Positions 14,329 through 20,154 of a DNA stretch of 41,657 bases are shown here, in pieces. Every line of letters begins with the position of its first letter. The first letter of the stretch is position 1. The stretch is from a virus: positions 1 to 41,657 of the IMG/VR virus record IMGVR_UViG_3300024518_001520; one strand, given 5' to 3'. A program made the translations under genes and the position numbers. The notes beneath the pieces were generated by a model. It saw only the letters and a list, made by a program, of their open reading frames with translations. It did not search any database and was not told the origin of the DNA.

Positions 14329-14904
14329 TTATATTTGTCTATGTCTTAACTTTATAAAAATAGTATTTTGTAAATCATTAATAATTTTAAATCCCATATC
14401 CATACCGCAACCTCTAACCTTAATTCCTCCCCTCCAATTAGTTGATAGTTTCATATCTAAAATTTTAGACATTAAAAAATCCAATTTCACCACTTGAGAA
14501 TTAACGGAAAGAAAGAAAGAGATATCTCTGCTCATTCCATTACTTGAAACATTGTTAACTTGATAATAAATTTCTGCAAAATAACAGATTTGATTATCTT
14601 CTAAGTTTCTATCAAGATAATGATTCTCTCTTATATCATTATTATCTATTTTTTCTATAATACTTTTAATTAACATTATTTGTAATTCAAGTGTATCTTT
14701 TCTTTTACTTAAATTTATTTTATCTTGTCTTGACTTCCTATTGAATCCCTTTTCTTCCTCCATTGTTCTATAGAACAAAAAAGCGTACTCATCCGACTTA
14801 TAAATATCATCAAGTTCCTTTTTTAATTCTGATAGTTGCCATTCACTCGTACAATAACCTTCCTTACACGATAGAGTCATAAATCTTTCAACATCAATTG
14901 ACAT
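14329..14904 (-). CDS. Unknown early protein, 191 aa, first leftward gene
   Basis: Not recognised. It is helical and charged. The N-terminus MSIDVERFMTLSCKEGYCTSEWQLSELKKELDDIY is followed by a Lys/Arg-rich helix with KSRQDKINLSKRKDTLELQIMLIKSIIEKI, and a C-terminal segment with several glycines (WRGGIKVRGCGMDMGFKI). No membrane segment. It is the first gene after the leftward early promoter, about 45 bases downstream of the -10 box. Early, AT-rich genes in this place often encode host take-over proteins; that is only a positional guess. Confidence 0.72.
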   Translation of the reverse strand: MSIDVERFMTLSCKEGYCTSEWQLSELKKELDDIYKSDEYAFLFYRTMEEEKGFNRKSRQDKINLSKRKDTLELQIMLIKSIIEKIDNNDIRENHYLDRNLEDNQICYFAEIYYQVNNVSSNGMSRDISFFLSVNSQVVKLDFLMSKILDMKLSTNWRGGIKVRGCGMDMGFKIINDLQNTIFIKLRHRQI

Positions 14905-14946
14905 ATCCTATCCCCTTATAAAATTAATTAATAAAACAATACAACT

Positions 14947-14975
14947 ATAATATAGTTTTTTATGACTTTTGTCAA
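14947..14975 (-). promoter_or_regulatory. Leftward early promoter
   Basis: Read leftward, a perfect -35 TTGACA (14975-14970) and -10 TATTAT (14952-14947) are separated by 17 bases. It drives the 191-residue gene and probably the following one. Together with the rightward promoter 15 bases away it forms a divergent pair that divides the genome. Confidence 0.8.
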
Positions 14976-14988
14976 GTAAATAATATAT

Positions 14989-15017
14989 TTGACATTGTTT
15001 AATAATTAATGTATAAA
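14989..15017 (+). promoter_or_regulatory. Rightward early promoter
   Basis: TTGACA (14989-14994), 17-base spacer, TATAAA (15012-15017). The transcript would start near 15024, about 30 bases before the first rightward gene. The spacer and flanks are almost pure A/T, typical of strong phage early promoters. Confidence 0.82.
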
Positions 15018-15056
15018 TATTATTATTATTTATTTCTTTTAATAGGAGGCTTTAAA

Positions 15057-15278
15057 ATGGAAATATGGGATAAAGTAGAAATTATAGGAATAGGGCTTGA
15101 GAAAGAAGAAACAGAAAAGTTCAAAGAGAATTTAAAAGAACTTGACAACAGAAAGAAAGACACTAAACAAGAAATAAAGATAATTGATAATGTGCCTACT
15201 TTCGTAATTAACACAATACCTTCGAAACTTAGAAAGAAAGCAAGAAAAATAGTAGGGGGTATAAATGAAAAGATATAA
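15057..15278 (+). CDS. Unknown small early protein, 73 aa
   Basis: Not recognised. Glu/Lys-rich helical protein beginning MEIWDKVEIIGIGLEKEETEKFKENL and ending SKLRKKARKIVGGINEKI. The ATG is chosen because TAGGAGGCTTTAAA precedes it; an in-frame ATG 16 codons earlier would overlap the promoter. It is the first gene of the rightward early transcript. Confidence 0.75.
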   Translation: MEIWDKVEIIGIGLEKEETEKFKENLKELDNRKKDTKQEIKIIDNVPTFVINTIPSKLRKKARKIVGGINEKI

Positions 15279-15513
15279 AGTTTCTTATTCAATAGATTAT
15301 CTTGACCCTAAACCTACAGTTAAATATTTTGACGAGTGGCACGAGATGCAACAATGGATTGACGAGGAAGTACAAAATAGAATTGATTATACGGTAGAAC
15401 ATAGTATATATCAAATTACTGAAAAGAAGTTAGAACAAATAGAGGAATATCAGTATTCACTTATTACAGCAGAGGATACAAAATGCAAACTAATGAAATT
15501 ACAGAAGATTTAA
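15265..15513 (+). CDS. Unknown small early protein, 82 aa
   Basis: Not recognised. It begins MKRYKVSYSIDYLDPKPTVKYFDEWHEMQQWIDEEV, which looks like a beta-beta-alpha start, and is followed by charged helices. Its start overlaps the previous gene by 14 bases with AGGGGG before it, and its end overlaps the next by 31 bases. The tight packing supports a real gene. Confidence 0.72.
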   Translation: MKRYKVSYSIDYLDPKPTVKYFDEWHEMQQWIDEEVQNRIDYTVEHSIYQITEKKLEQIEEYQYSLITAEDTKCKLMKLQKI

Positions 15514-15881
15514 AGATAGGACTTACGATAGAAGAAAAAATGCAATTTATTAAAAATTTTATTCCGAACAAAGTAGAAGGCTTTAATGATTTATACATTT
15601 TTTTAAAATTAATAATGGAGGAAGGAAAATATATTCAAATTGTTGAACCTACAGAATGTGAAGTGCTGTACAAAGGGAAAGATTTTGATAAGGCGTATGA
15701 GTATGCAACTTGTTGTGAGGAAGTGTTTGTAGAAGTGTATCAAACAACAAAAAAATACTTAGGAAGGTTACACGTTTACCATGAGGAATGGAAGTATAGG
15801 AATGAATCTATAAAAGATGCAAGTGGCGATTATTTAGTTAAACTTGTTAAAAAATTTGATAAATTATTTATGGAGGAATAA
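15483..15881 (+). CDS. Unknown early protein, 132 aa
   Basis: Not recognised. Mostly helical and acidic (MQTNEITEDLKIGLTIEEKMQFI, AYEYATCCEEVFVEVYQTTKKYLGRLHVYHEEWKY). A Cys-Cys pair sits mid-protein. AGAGGATACAAA precedes the ATG. No signal or membrane segment. Part of the early small-gene cluster. Confidence 0.72.
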   Translation: MQTNEITEDLKIGLTIEEKMQFIKNFIPNKVEGFNDLYIFLKLIMEEGKYIQIVEPTECEVLYKGKDFDKAYEYATCCEEVFVEVYQTTKKYLGRLHVYHEEWKYRNESIKDASGDYLVKLVKKFDKLFMEE

Positions 15882-15884
15882 TAA

Positions 15885-15965
15885 ATGGAATATTTAACAA
15901 TATGGTTAATACTTGTTTTTGCCTTTGTTTCCGCTATTGTCTACTCTATTAAATATCATAAATAG
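15885..15965 (+). CDS. Putative 26-aa single-helix membrane peptide
   Basis: A very short frame, nearly all hydrophobic between residues 4 and 21 (LTIWLILVFAFVSAIVYS) with a basic end KYHK. GGAGGAATAATAA stands directly before the ATG. Small early membrane peptides in phages can interfere with host membrane proteins or block a second infection; the function here is unknown. Confidence 0.55.
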   Translation: MEYLTIWLILVFAFVSAIVYSIKYHK

Positions 15966-15973
15966 GAGGTTAT

Positions 15974-16045
15974 ATGTATTTTATCTTGGGTATTATTTTA
16001 CGAATTTTACAGAAACTCGGATTGGCTAGGAGGTATAATGAGTAA
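15974..16045 (+). CDS. Putative 23-aa peptide
   Basis: Begins MYFILGIILRILQKLGLARR, an amphipathic or membrane-active helix, with AATAGGAGGTTAT before the ATG. It overlaps the next gene's start by eight bases. Part of it encodes the next gene's AGGAGG site, so it could instead be an incidental leader peptide. Confidence 0.4.
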   Translation: MYFILGIILRILQKLGLARRYNE

Positions 16046-16253
16046 ACTATTTTACGACCAACACTACGATAGAGTATATAAAGAAAGGTTAAAAGATACA
16101 ATAAATCAATTATCTGAATTAGTTTTTTCAAGTGAAGAAGAACATGAAGAAAATAAAGATAATTTATGTAAAGAAGATTTTGAAGAATGGTATAAAAAAC
16201 ACGTTTCCTACGTAGAATATAAAATTAAAAAAATAATTGAATCTTATTCCTAA
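16038..16253 (+). CDS. Unknown acidic early protein, 71 aa
   Basis: Not recognised. Charged, helical protein: MSKLFYDQHYDRVYKERLKDTINQL, a Glu/Asp-rich middle, and a C-terminal helix EYKIKKIIESYS. A clean AGGAGG lies before the ATG. It ends just before a stem-loop and the second early promoter. Confidence 0.72.
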   Translation: MSKLFYDQHYDRVYKERLKDTINQLSELVFSSEEEHEENKDNLCKEDFEEWYKKHVSYVEYKIKKIIESYS

Positions 16254-16271
16254 CCCATAGGACAACACTAT

Positions 16272-16305
16272 ATATAGTAGGTAGCAACTTACAAACCTAC
16301 TATAT
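16272..16305. promoter_or_regulatory. Stem-loop between early gene blocks
   Basis: ATATAGTAGGT (16272-16282) pairs perfectly with ACCTACTATAT (16295-16305) over a 12-base loop. It ends eight bases before the -35 box of the next promoter. There is no U-tract, so it could be a weak terminator for the preceding genes or a protein-binding site. Confidence 0.5.
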
Positions 16306-16312
16306 GTAGGGG

Positions 16313-16341
16313 TTGACAAAGGTTATAAAATGTGCTACAAT
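16313..16341 (+). promoter_or_regulatory. Second rightward early promoter (consensus, extended -10)
   Basis: TTGACA (16313-16318), 17-base spacer, TACAAT (16336-16341) preceded by TGC, an extended -10. Transcription would start near 16348 and give an 80-base leader before the next gene, including a seven-codon frame (ATG at 16362, stop at 16383) and the inverted-repeat structures described separately. Confidence 0.85.
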
Positions 16342-16409
16342 GTAATAGTAAGTATTAATAAATGGCAGAAGTTTCTTTTGCCTAATGTTCTTTTACATTT
16401 GATAGGCGT

Positions 16410-16428
16410 GGAATAGAAGGGGTATTCC
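16410..16428 (+). promoter_or_regulatory. Ribosome-binding-site hairpin
   Basis: GGAATA (16410-16415) pairs with TATTCC (16423-16428) around the seven-base loop GAAGGGG, which is the ribosome binding site for the ATG at 16430. Its left arm overlaps the left arm of the long inverted repeat, so the two pairings exclude each other. Confidence 0.55.
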
Positions 16429-16429
16429 T

Positions 16430-16609
16430 ATGGGTAGAAAAAGAAAAGAAATAGATAGAGAACAAAAAGAAACAACAGAAAGAATTAAAAAAAGCAATTT
16501 AACAAAGAAAGAAGAAAAGGAAATAACCGAAAGGATTTTAAAAAGATTAAACCCGATTAATGAATTAGGTTTGTTTACATTAGGAGGTTTGAAAAAAAAG
16601 AATAAATAA
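16430..16609 (+). CDS. Lys/Glu/Arg-rich 59-aa protein inside the inverted repeat
   Basis: Not recognised. MGRKRKEIDREQKETTERIKK is followed by more charged helix and a less charged end (NPINELGLFTLGGLKKKNK). The N-terminal 40 residues look like one long helix, as in small nucleic-acid-binding or coiled-coil peptides. The gene is the only one in the 238-bp cassette. The promoter just upstream is the best-matching one in the early region, so it may be strongly transcribed. Confidence 0.62.
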   Translation: MGRKRKEIDREQKETTERIKKSNLTKKEEKEITERILKRLNPINELGLFTLGGLKKKNK

Positions 16610-16660
16610 CAACTAACTTAAACCATTCCACGCCTATCATTTAATTAGGAGATAGTTAAA

Positions 16661-16873
16661 ATGAATTTTAAAGAAATGATTAAGGAAAATAATTTACAGA
16701 ACGATTTAGACAGGTATAGAAAGGATAATGAAATTACATACAACCTTGAGTGTGCAGTAGCTGAATTGATTTTAAATGAGGGGTCTATGGATATGTGGTT
16801 AGAGTTAAATTCTAATGGTGATCCGAGTGAAAAGGTAGCTGAATTTTTAGAAAGGGAGGAAGATGATGCCTAA
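16661..16873 (+). CDS. Unknown acidic early protein, 70 aa
   Basis: Not recognised. MNFKEMIKENNLQNDLDRYRKDNEITYNLECAVAELIL is helical; it ends in an acidic tail EREEDDA that is encoded by the next gene's ribosome binding site. TTAGGAGATAG precedes the ATG. No further clue to function. Confidence 0.72.
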   Translation: MNFKEMIKENNLQNDLDRYRKDNEITYNLECAVAELILNEGSMDMWLELNSNGDPSEKVAEFLEREEDDA

Positions 16874-17069
16874 ATATTTAATTTCACAATACAATTTAGC
16901 TGAATTTCAAATTGAGGTTGTGGCAAAAAACAAAGAGGAAGCATGGGACAAGGTGTATGAAGATGATGTAAGTTTAGTCTTAATAAATGATGGTGAACCT
17001 GTGGCATACCACGACCAATACGAATGTGATGATGAGATTGAAGAAATAAAGGAGGAAGATGATGACTAA
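16863..17069 (+). CDS. Unknown acidic early protein, 68 aa
   Basis: Not recognised. Begins MMPKYLISQYNLAEFQIEVVAKNKEEAWDKVYED, a beta-strand/helix pattern of small ferredoxin-like proteins, then EPVAYHDQYECDDE and an EEDDD tail. GGGAGGAAG is placed before ATGATG. The overlap with both neighbours uses the same GGAGGAAGATGATG word. Confidence 0.72.
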   Translation: MMPKYLISQYNLAEFQIEVVAKNKEEAWDKVYEDDVSLVLINDGEPVAYHDQYECDDEIEEIKEEDDD

Positions 17070-17250
17070 ACTATTCAATGTATATTTCAAAGGTTGCACA
17101 GATATAGAAAGAAATTATGAAGGCACGACAGATAATTTTAAACTTTGGTTAAAAAAACATAATGAAGCTAGAGTAGATAAAGAATTTGAAGATGATTTTG
17201 AAGTGGAAGAAGTTTGTTTAGTTTTGTTTGATAAGGAATTTATCTTCTAA
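17059..17250 (+). CDS. Unknown small early protein, 63 aa
   Basis: Not recognised. MMTKLFNVYFKGCTDIERNYEGTTDNFKLWLKKHNE, then FEDDFEVEEVCLVLFDKEFIF. The size and strand/helix pattern resemble the preceding 68-residue protein, so the two may share a fold. It is preceded by GGAGGAAG. It ends the small-gene block. Confidence 0.7.
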   Translation: MMTKLFNVYFKGCTDIERNYEGTTDNFKLWLKKHNEARVDKEFEDDFEVEEVCLVLFDKEFIF

Positions 17251-17273
17251 CGAATCTAAATTCTGAATAATGG

Positions 17274-17298
17274 TTGATTGATACAAACCATCAATCAA
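17274..17298. promoter_or_regulatory. Stem-loop in intergenic region
   Basis: TTGATTGAT (17274-17282) pairs perfectly with ATCAATCAA (17290-17298) over a seven-base loop. An outer AATCTA/TAGATT pair (near 17253 and 17308) could close a larger structure. There is no U-tract. It lies just after the small-gene block and may end or protect its transcript. Confidence 0.5.
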
Positions 17299-17414
17299 TA
17301 AAAACTAGATTTATAAATATCATATTTTTTGAAATTTGTCAATAAAAAAAAAGAGAAAACTAACACTCTGGAATGAAAAAGGAATTATGAAATTGGAATC
17401 CACTAATTACAAAA

Positions 17415-17431
17415 TCACTTGCGTCAAGTGA
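17415..17431. promoter_or_regulatory. Operator-like palindrome before the recombination genes
   Basis: TCACTTG-CGT-CAAGTGA, a perfect 7-bp inverted repeat with a three-base centre, lies 23 bases before the start of the 91-residue gene. This is the size of a dimeric repressor site. The rest of the 203-base gap (17251-17453) holds an A9 run and the stem-loop at 17274-17298; I see no gene in it and no clear promoter. Confidence 0.45.
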
Positions 17432-17453
17432 ACAAAAATGGTAATGTAGGAAT

Positions 17454-17729
17454 ATGAATGATAAAAAATATAAAATAAAAGATCACGAAGTACCTATAGA
17501 GAGGTGTAAGGACATAGAAGAAGTGAAGGACTATATCTATGAAGAAAAGGTAAGAAGGCAGAGAACAAAGAAGTATTACGAAAACGATAGACGATTGATT
17601 AATGAATTGATGGCGAAGGTTAATTTAGTAGAGGAAATATGTAAGGAAAAGACAGGCTTGACGTTAAAACAACTTTCTCAGAAACTAAAACATAGGGAGA
17701 ACTATTATGACTACGAAGCAGGAGATTAA
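17454..17729 (+). CDS. Unknown coiled-coil protein upstream of ERF, 91 aa
   Basis: Not recognised. Charged throughout; EEVKDYIYEEKVRRQRTKKYYENDRRLINELMAKVNL suggests a coiled coil, followed by EEICKEKTGLTLKQLSQKLKHRENYYDYEAGD. The start has TAGGAAT very close to it. Its end overlaps the ERF gene by 23 bases, so it probably belongs to the recombination operon. Confidence 0.7.
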   Translation: MNDKKYKIKDHEVPIERCKDIEEVKDYIYEEKVRRQRTKKYYENDRRLINELMAKVNLVEEICKEKTGLTLKQLSQKLKHRENYYDYEAGD

Positions 17730-18510
17730 GACGTTTCACCAACGCAGAGGGTTAGCACAGTTTGATATTAATGAGGTGGTTGTAGAACAAAGCGGAGTGA
17801 ACCCATATTTTAACTCTAAGTATTCCACGTTAGATGATTTACATAGAGCAATACAAGAACCACTAAAAAAACATGGAATTTATTACACGTTTAAAATGTG
17901 TAACCATGCAGAGTCTGGAAGGAATATTTTAAAATTGCAAATTTGGGATATGATAGGTAGAGAGATGGATAGAGAGGAATTTGAAGAATCTTGTTTTATG
18001 TTACCCAATGAATCGGATATGCAAAAGCTGGGATCAAGTTTGACGTATGCCAGTAGGTATTTATTGACAGGGGCGTTTTTGCTTTCAGTACCAGCTTTTT
18101 TAGATGATGATGGGAACATGACATCAAAGAATCCCCCCACGAAATCCCCAAGCGTAGCCTCGTCTGAAAACAGAAAACCTACCTCTCCCAGAGGGGACGA
18201 GGGTACGCAATCTTCTATATGGTGGACAAAAGACGAACACAACTATCTTAATACCATGCTTCAAGTAACCTGTGGAGAGTATGGGATTACGAAAGACCAA
18301 TTTTTAAATAGAGTGAGGGCGAGGTATAAAGATGGTTGGGGAAATCCCATTCAAGAGTTAGAGGACATACATAAACTAAAAAAAGAAGTGAAGCAAAAAT
18401 TAAAATCCGATATTGAAGCAAAATTTATGGATATACAAAAATCAGATGAAAGCCCTTTAATAACTTCAACTGAATCGGAGACTATCGAAGATGACGACAT
18501 CCCGTTTTAA
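17707..18510 (+). CDS. erf: ERF-family single-strand DNA annealing protein
   Basis: 267 residues. The ERF core is clear: VNPYFNSKYSTLDDLHRAIQEPLKKHGI near the start, then ESCFMLPNESDMQKLGSSLTYASRYLLTGAFLL and DDDGN. ERF proteins form rings that anneal complementary strands during phage replication, recombination or circularisation. A Pro/Ser-rich linker (about residues 138-165) leads to a second, helical region (WTKDEHNYLNTMLQVTCGEYGITKDQFLNRV) and an acidic end DDDIPF, the type of C-terminal tip often used to bind partners. It overlaps the next gene's start by 20 bases. Confidence 0.88.
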   Translation: MTTKQEIKTFHQRRGLAQFDINEVVVEQSGVNPYFNSKYSTLDDLHRAIQEPLKKHGIYYTFKMCNHAESGRNILKLQIWDMIGREMDREEFEESCFMLPNESDMQKLGSSLTYASRYLLTGAFLLSVPAFLDDDGNMTSKNPPTKSPSVASSENRKPTSPRGDEGTQSSIWWTKDEHNYLNTMLQVTCGEYGITKDQFLNRVRARYKDGWGNPIQELEDIHKLKKEVKQKLKSDIEAKFMDIQKSDESPLITSTESETIEDDDIPF

Positions 18511-19831
18511 TCAATTAAAAGATAAGATAATAGATCAGAGTTGCAAGATAGTGGTGGTAGGGGCTGGTTATGTGGGGTATGAGTTATGTGCTGGTTTATC
18601 TTCGGTAGGATATAAGGTATCTGCACTTGAAACCAATTCTGATAGAATAGCACAGTTAAGAGAAAAGTTTGACAAAGAAGAATATGAATTAGTAAAGTTT
18701 CATGTGTCCTCTGATCCCACTATGATCAAATTTGCTGATGTAGTTATTATATGTGTGCCTACCCCTTTGTCAAAAAGTAGACTAAGACCAGATATGTCTT
18801 TCATAGATAAGTCTATATCCACTATAAAAGATTTTGACATTAAGGGTAAGCTATTCATTTTAGAAAGCACTACTTCTCCCTTTACAACGATTGATCGTAT
18901 TCTGCCCAAGCTAAGAAAGGGGACTGGCATGGACATAGGCGAGGACTTTTGGCTAGGGTTCTCGCCCGAAAGGATTGATCCAGCCAATACCAAATACAAT
19001 ATCACAAACACTACGAAGATAGTAAGTGGGGTATCAAAAAGATGTATAGACCTTATATCACAACTATATATTAAACTAACTAAAATAAAGAAAGTGTCGA
19101 ATACGCAAACAGCAGAGATGGTAAAGCTATATGAAAACACTTTTCGAAACGTCAATATTGCTTTGGTGTGTGAACTTGCACAGTATTGCAGAGAGAATGG
19201 AATAGACGTTTCCGAAGTAATAGAATCGGCAGACACGAAAGAGTTTGGTTTTATGAAGTTTTACCCAAGTCTAATAGGGGGACATTGTTTGCCGATTGAT
19301 CCTTACTACTTAACCTACCATGCTAATAAAAATAACCGAAGATTACACCTAACAGAAACAGCGTTAGCTATTCACGAATCCATGCCAAAACACGTTTTGA
19401 AAATTATAGAAGATGCAGTTGGTGGTTCTTTGAGTGGAAAACATATTTTAATAATAGGAGTGGCATACAAACCAAATGTATCGGATTGTAGGGAGAGTGG
19501 GGCTATGGATTTATATAAACTTCTCCGAAAGAAATCAGCAGTAGTCAGTTATCACGATAGCCATGTGCCATCTATGATTTTTTATGAGGCGAGTGGTAGG
19601 GAGAAAACTTTGCAGTCTGTTGATTTTAATATAGAGAATGTCAGCAACGCAGATTGTGTGGTACTACTTCAGAAACATGATAACTTTGATTCTTTAGAAG
19701 ATTTGTTTATTGACGCTAAAGCAATAGTGGATTTAACTGATTCTTACCCTAAAACTGATTTTTATTTTCCAAAGAAAAGTAACTTCATTTGGGATATTCC
19801 TTCGCCACATAGGAGAATCTTTACTCTATGA
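18491..19831 (+). CDS. UDP-sugar/GDP-mannose 6-dehydrogenase family enzyme
   Basis: 446 residues, the family's full length. NAD-binding motif VVVGAGYVGYELCAG (21-35), then ICVPTPLS (87-94), ESTTSPFTT, and the catalytic cysteine C266 in GGHCLPIDPYY. The C-terminal Rossmann domain has IIGVAYKPNVSDCRESGAMDL. Such enzymes oxidise the C6 hydroxyl of a nucleotide sugar to a carboxylate, making uronic acids; the match is closest in style to UDP-N-acetylhexosamine dehydrogenases (WbpA/WbpO/WecC type), though the substrate is not certain. It sits, unexpectedly, between the annealing protein and the primase on the early strand. Confidence 0.92.
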   Translation: MTTSRFNQLKDKIIDQSCKIVVVGAGYVGYELCAGLSSVGYKVSALETNSDRIAQLREKFDKEEYELVKFHVSSDPTMIKFADVVIICVPTPLSKSRLRPDMSFIDKSISTIKDFDIKGKLFILESTTSPFTTIDRILPKLRKGTGMDIGEDFWLGFSPERIDPANTKYNITNTTKIVSGVSKRCIDLISQLYIKLTKIKKVSNTQTAEMVKLYENTFRNVNIALVCELAQYCRENGIDVSEVIESADTKEFGFMKFYPSLIGGHCLPIDPYYLTYHANKNNRRLHLTETALAIHESMPKHVLKIIEDAVGGSLSGKHILIIGVAYKPNVSDCRESGAMDLYKLLRKKSAVVSYHDSHVPSMIFYEASGREKTLQSVDFNIENVSNADCVVLLQKHDNFDSLEDLFIDAKAIVDLTDSYPKTDFYFPKKSNFIWDIPSPHRRIFTL

Positions 19832-20154
19832 ACAGTGATGACTTTGCTGGTTACATTAAAAAAGCAAGAAAACATAATAATTATTACAGTGGTTGTTGTC
19901 CAAGTCATAACGATAAACGCCCATCACTTATATGGTTCGACTCTCCAAAGGGAGACTATATTGCTTTAAAGTGTCAAAGCAACAAAGGTTGCGACACGAA
20001 AACCATACTTTCGTCATTAGGATTAAAAAATGCTGACTTACAATTACACCAATCAGTACGGAGAGATAATAGGGGTCAAAGTAAGAAAGGATTTTACAGA
20101 CAAACCCAAAGAGATTTATTGGACAAAATCGTTGACAAAGGCAGTTCCATATAG
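19828..20154 (+). CDS. Primase zinc-binding domain (first part of split primase)
   Basis: 108 residues. A CHC2-like zinc motif: C24-P-S-H27 followed by the KRPSL signature, then C49 and C55 (LKCQSNKGC). The segment TILSSLGLKN is where one-piece phage primases continue into the TOPRIM domain. In this frame the sequence after about residue 67 is unrelated-looking and soon stops. The next gene begins in the +1 frame at the same point. ATG overlaps the dehydrogenase stop as ATGA. Confidence 0.82.
   Translation: MNSDDFAGYIKKARKHNNYYSGCCPSHNDKRPSLIWFDSPKGDYIALKCQSNKGCDTKTILSSLGLKNADLQLHQSVRRDNRGQSKKGFYRQTQRDLLDKIVDKGSSI

Larger units (their letters stand above)
16397..16642. repeat. Inverted-repeat-bounded 238-bp cassette with ATTT flanks
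   Basis: GATAGGCGTGGAAT (16401-16414) is the exact reverse complement of ATTCCACGCCTATC (16625-16638). The repeats enclose one 59-codon gene. The same four bases, ATTT, lie just outside both ends, as in a short target-site duplication. The arms could also pair in the messenger. The perfect match is observed; both interpretations are inference. Confidence 0.7.

Noticed and set aside
18700-19236. 178-codon open frame on the - strand
   Set aside because: Antisense to the sugar dehydrogenase, with no ribosome binding site or motif.
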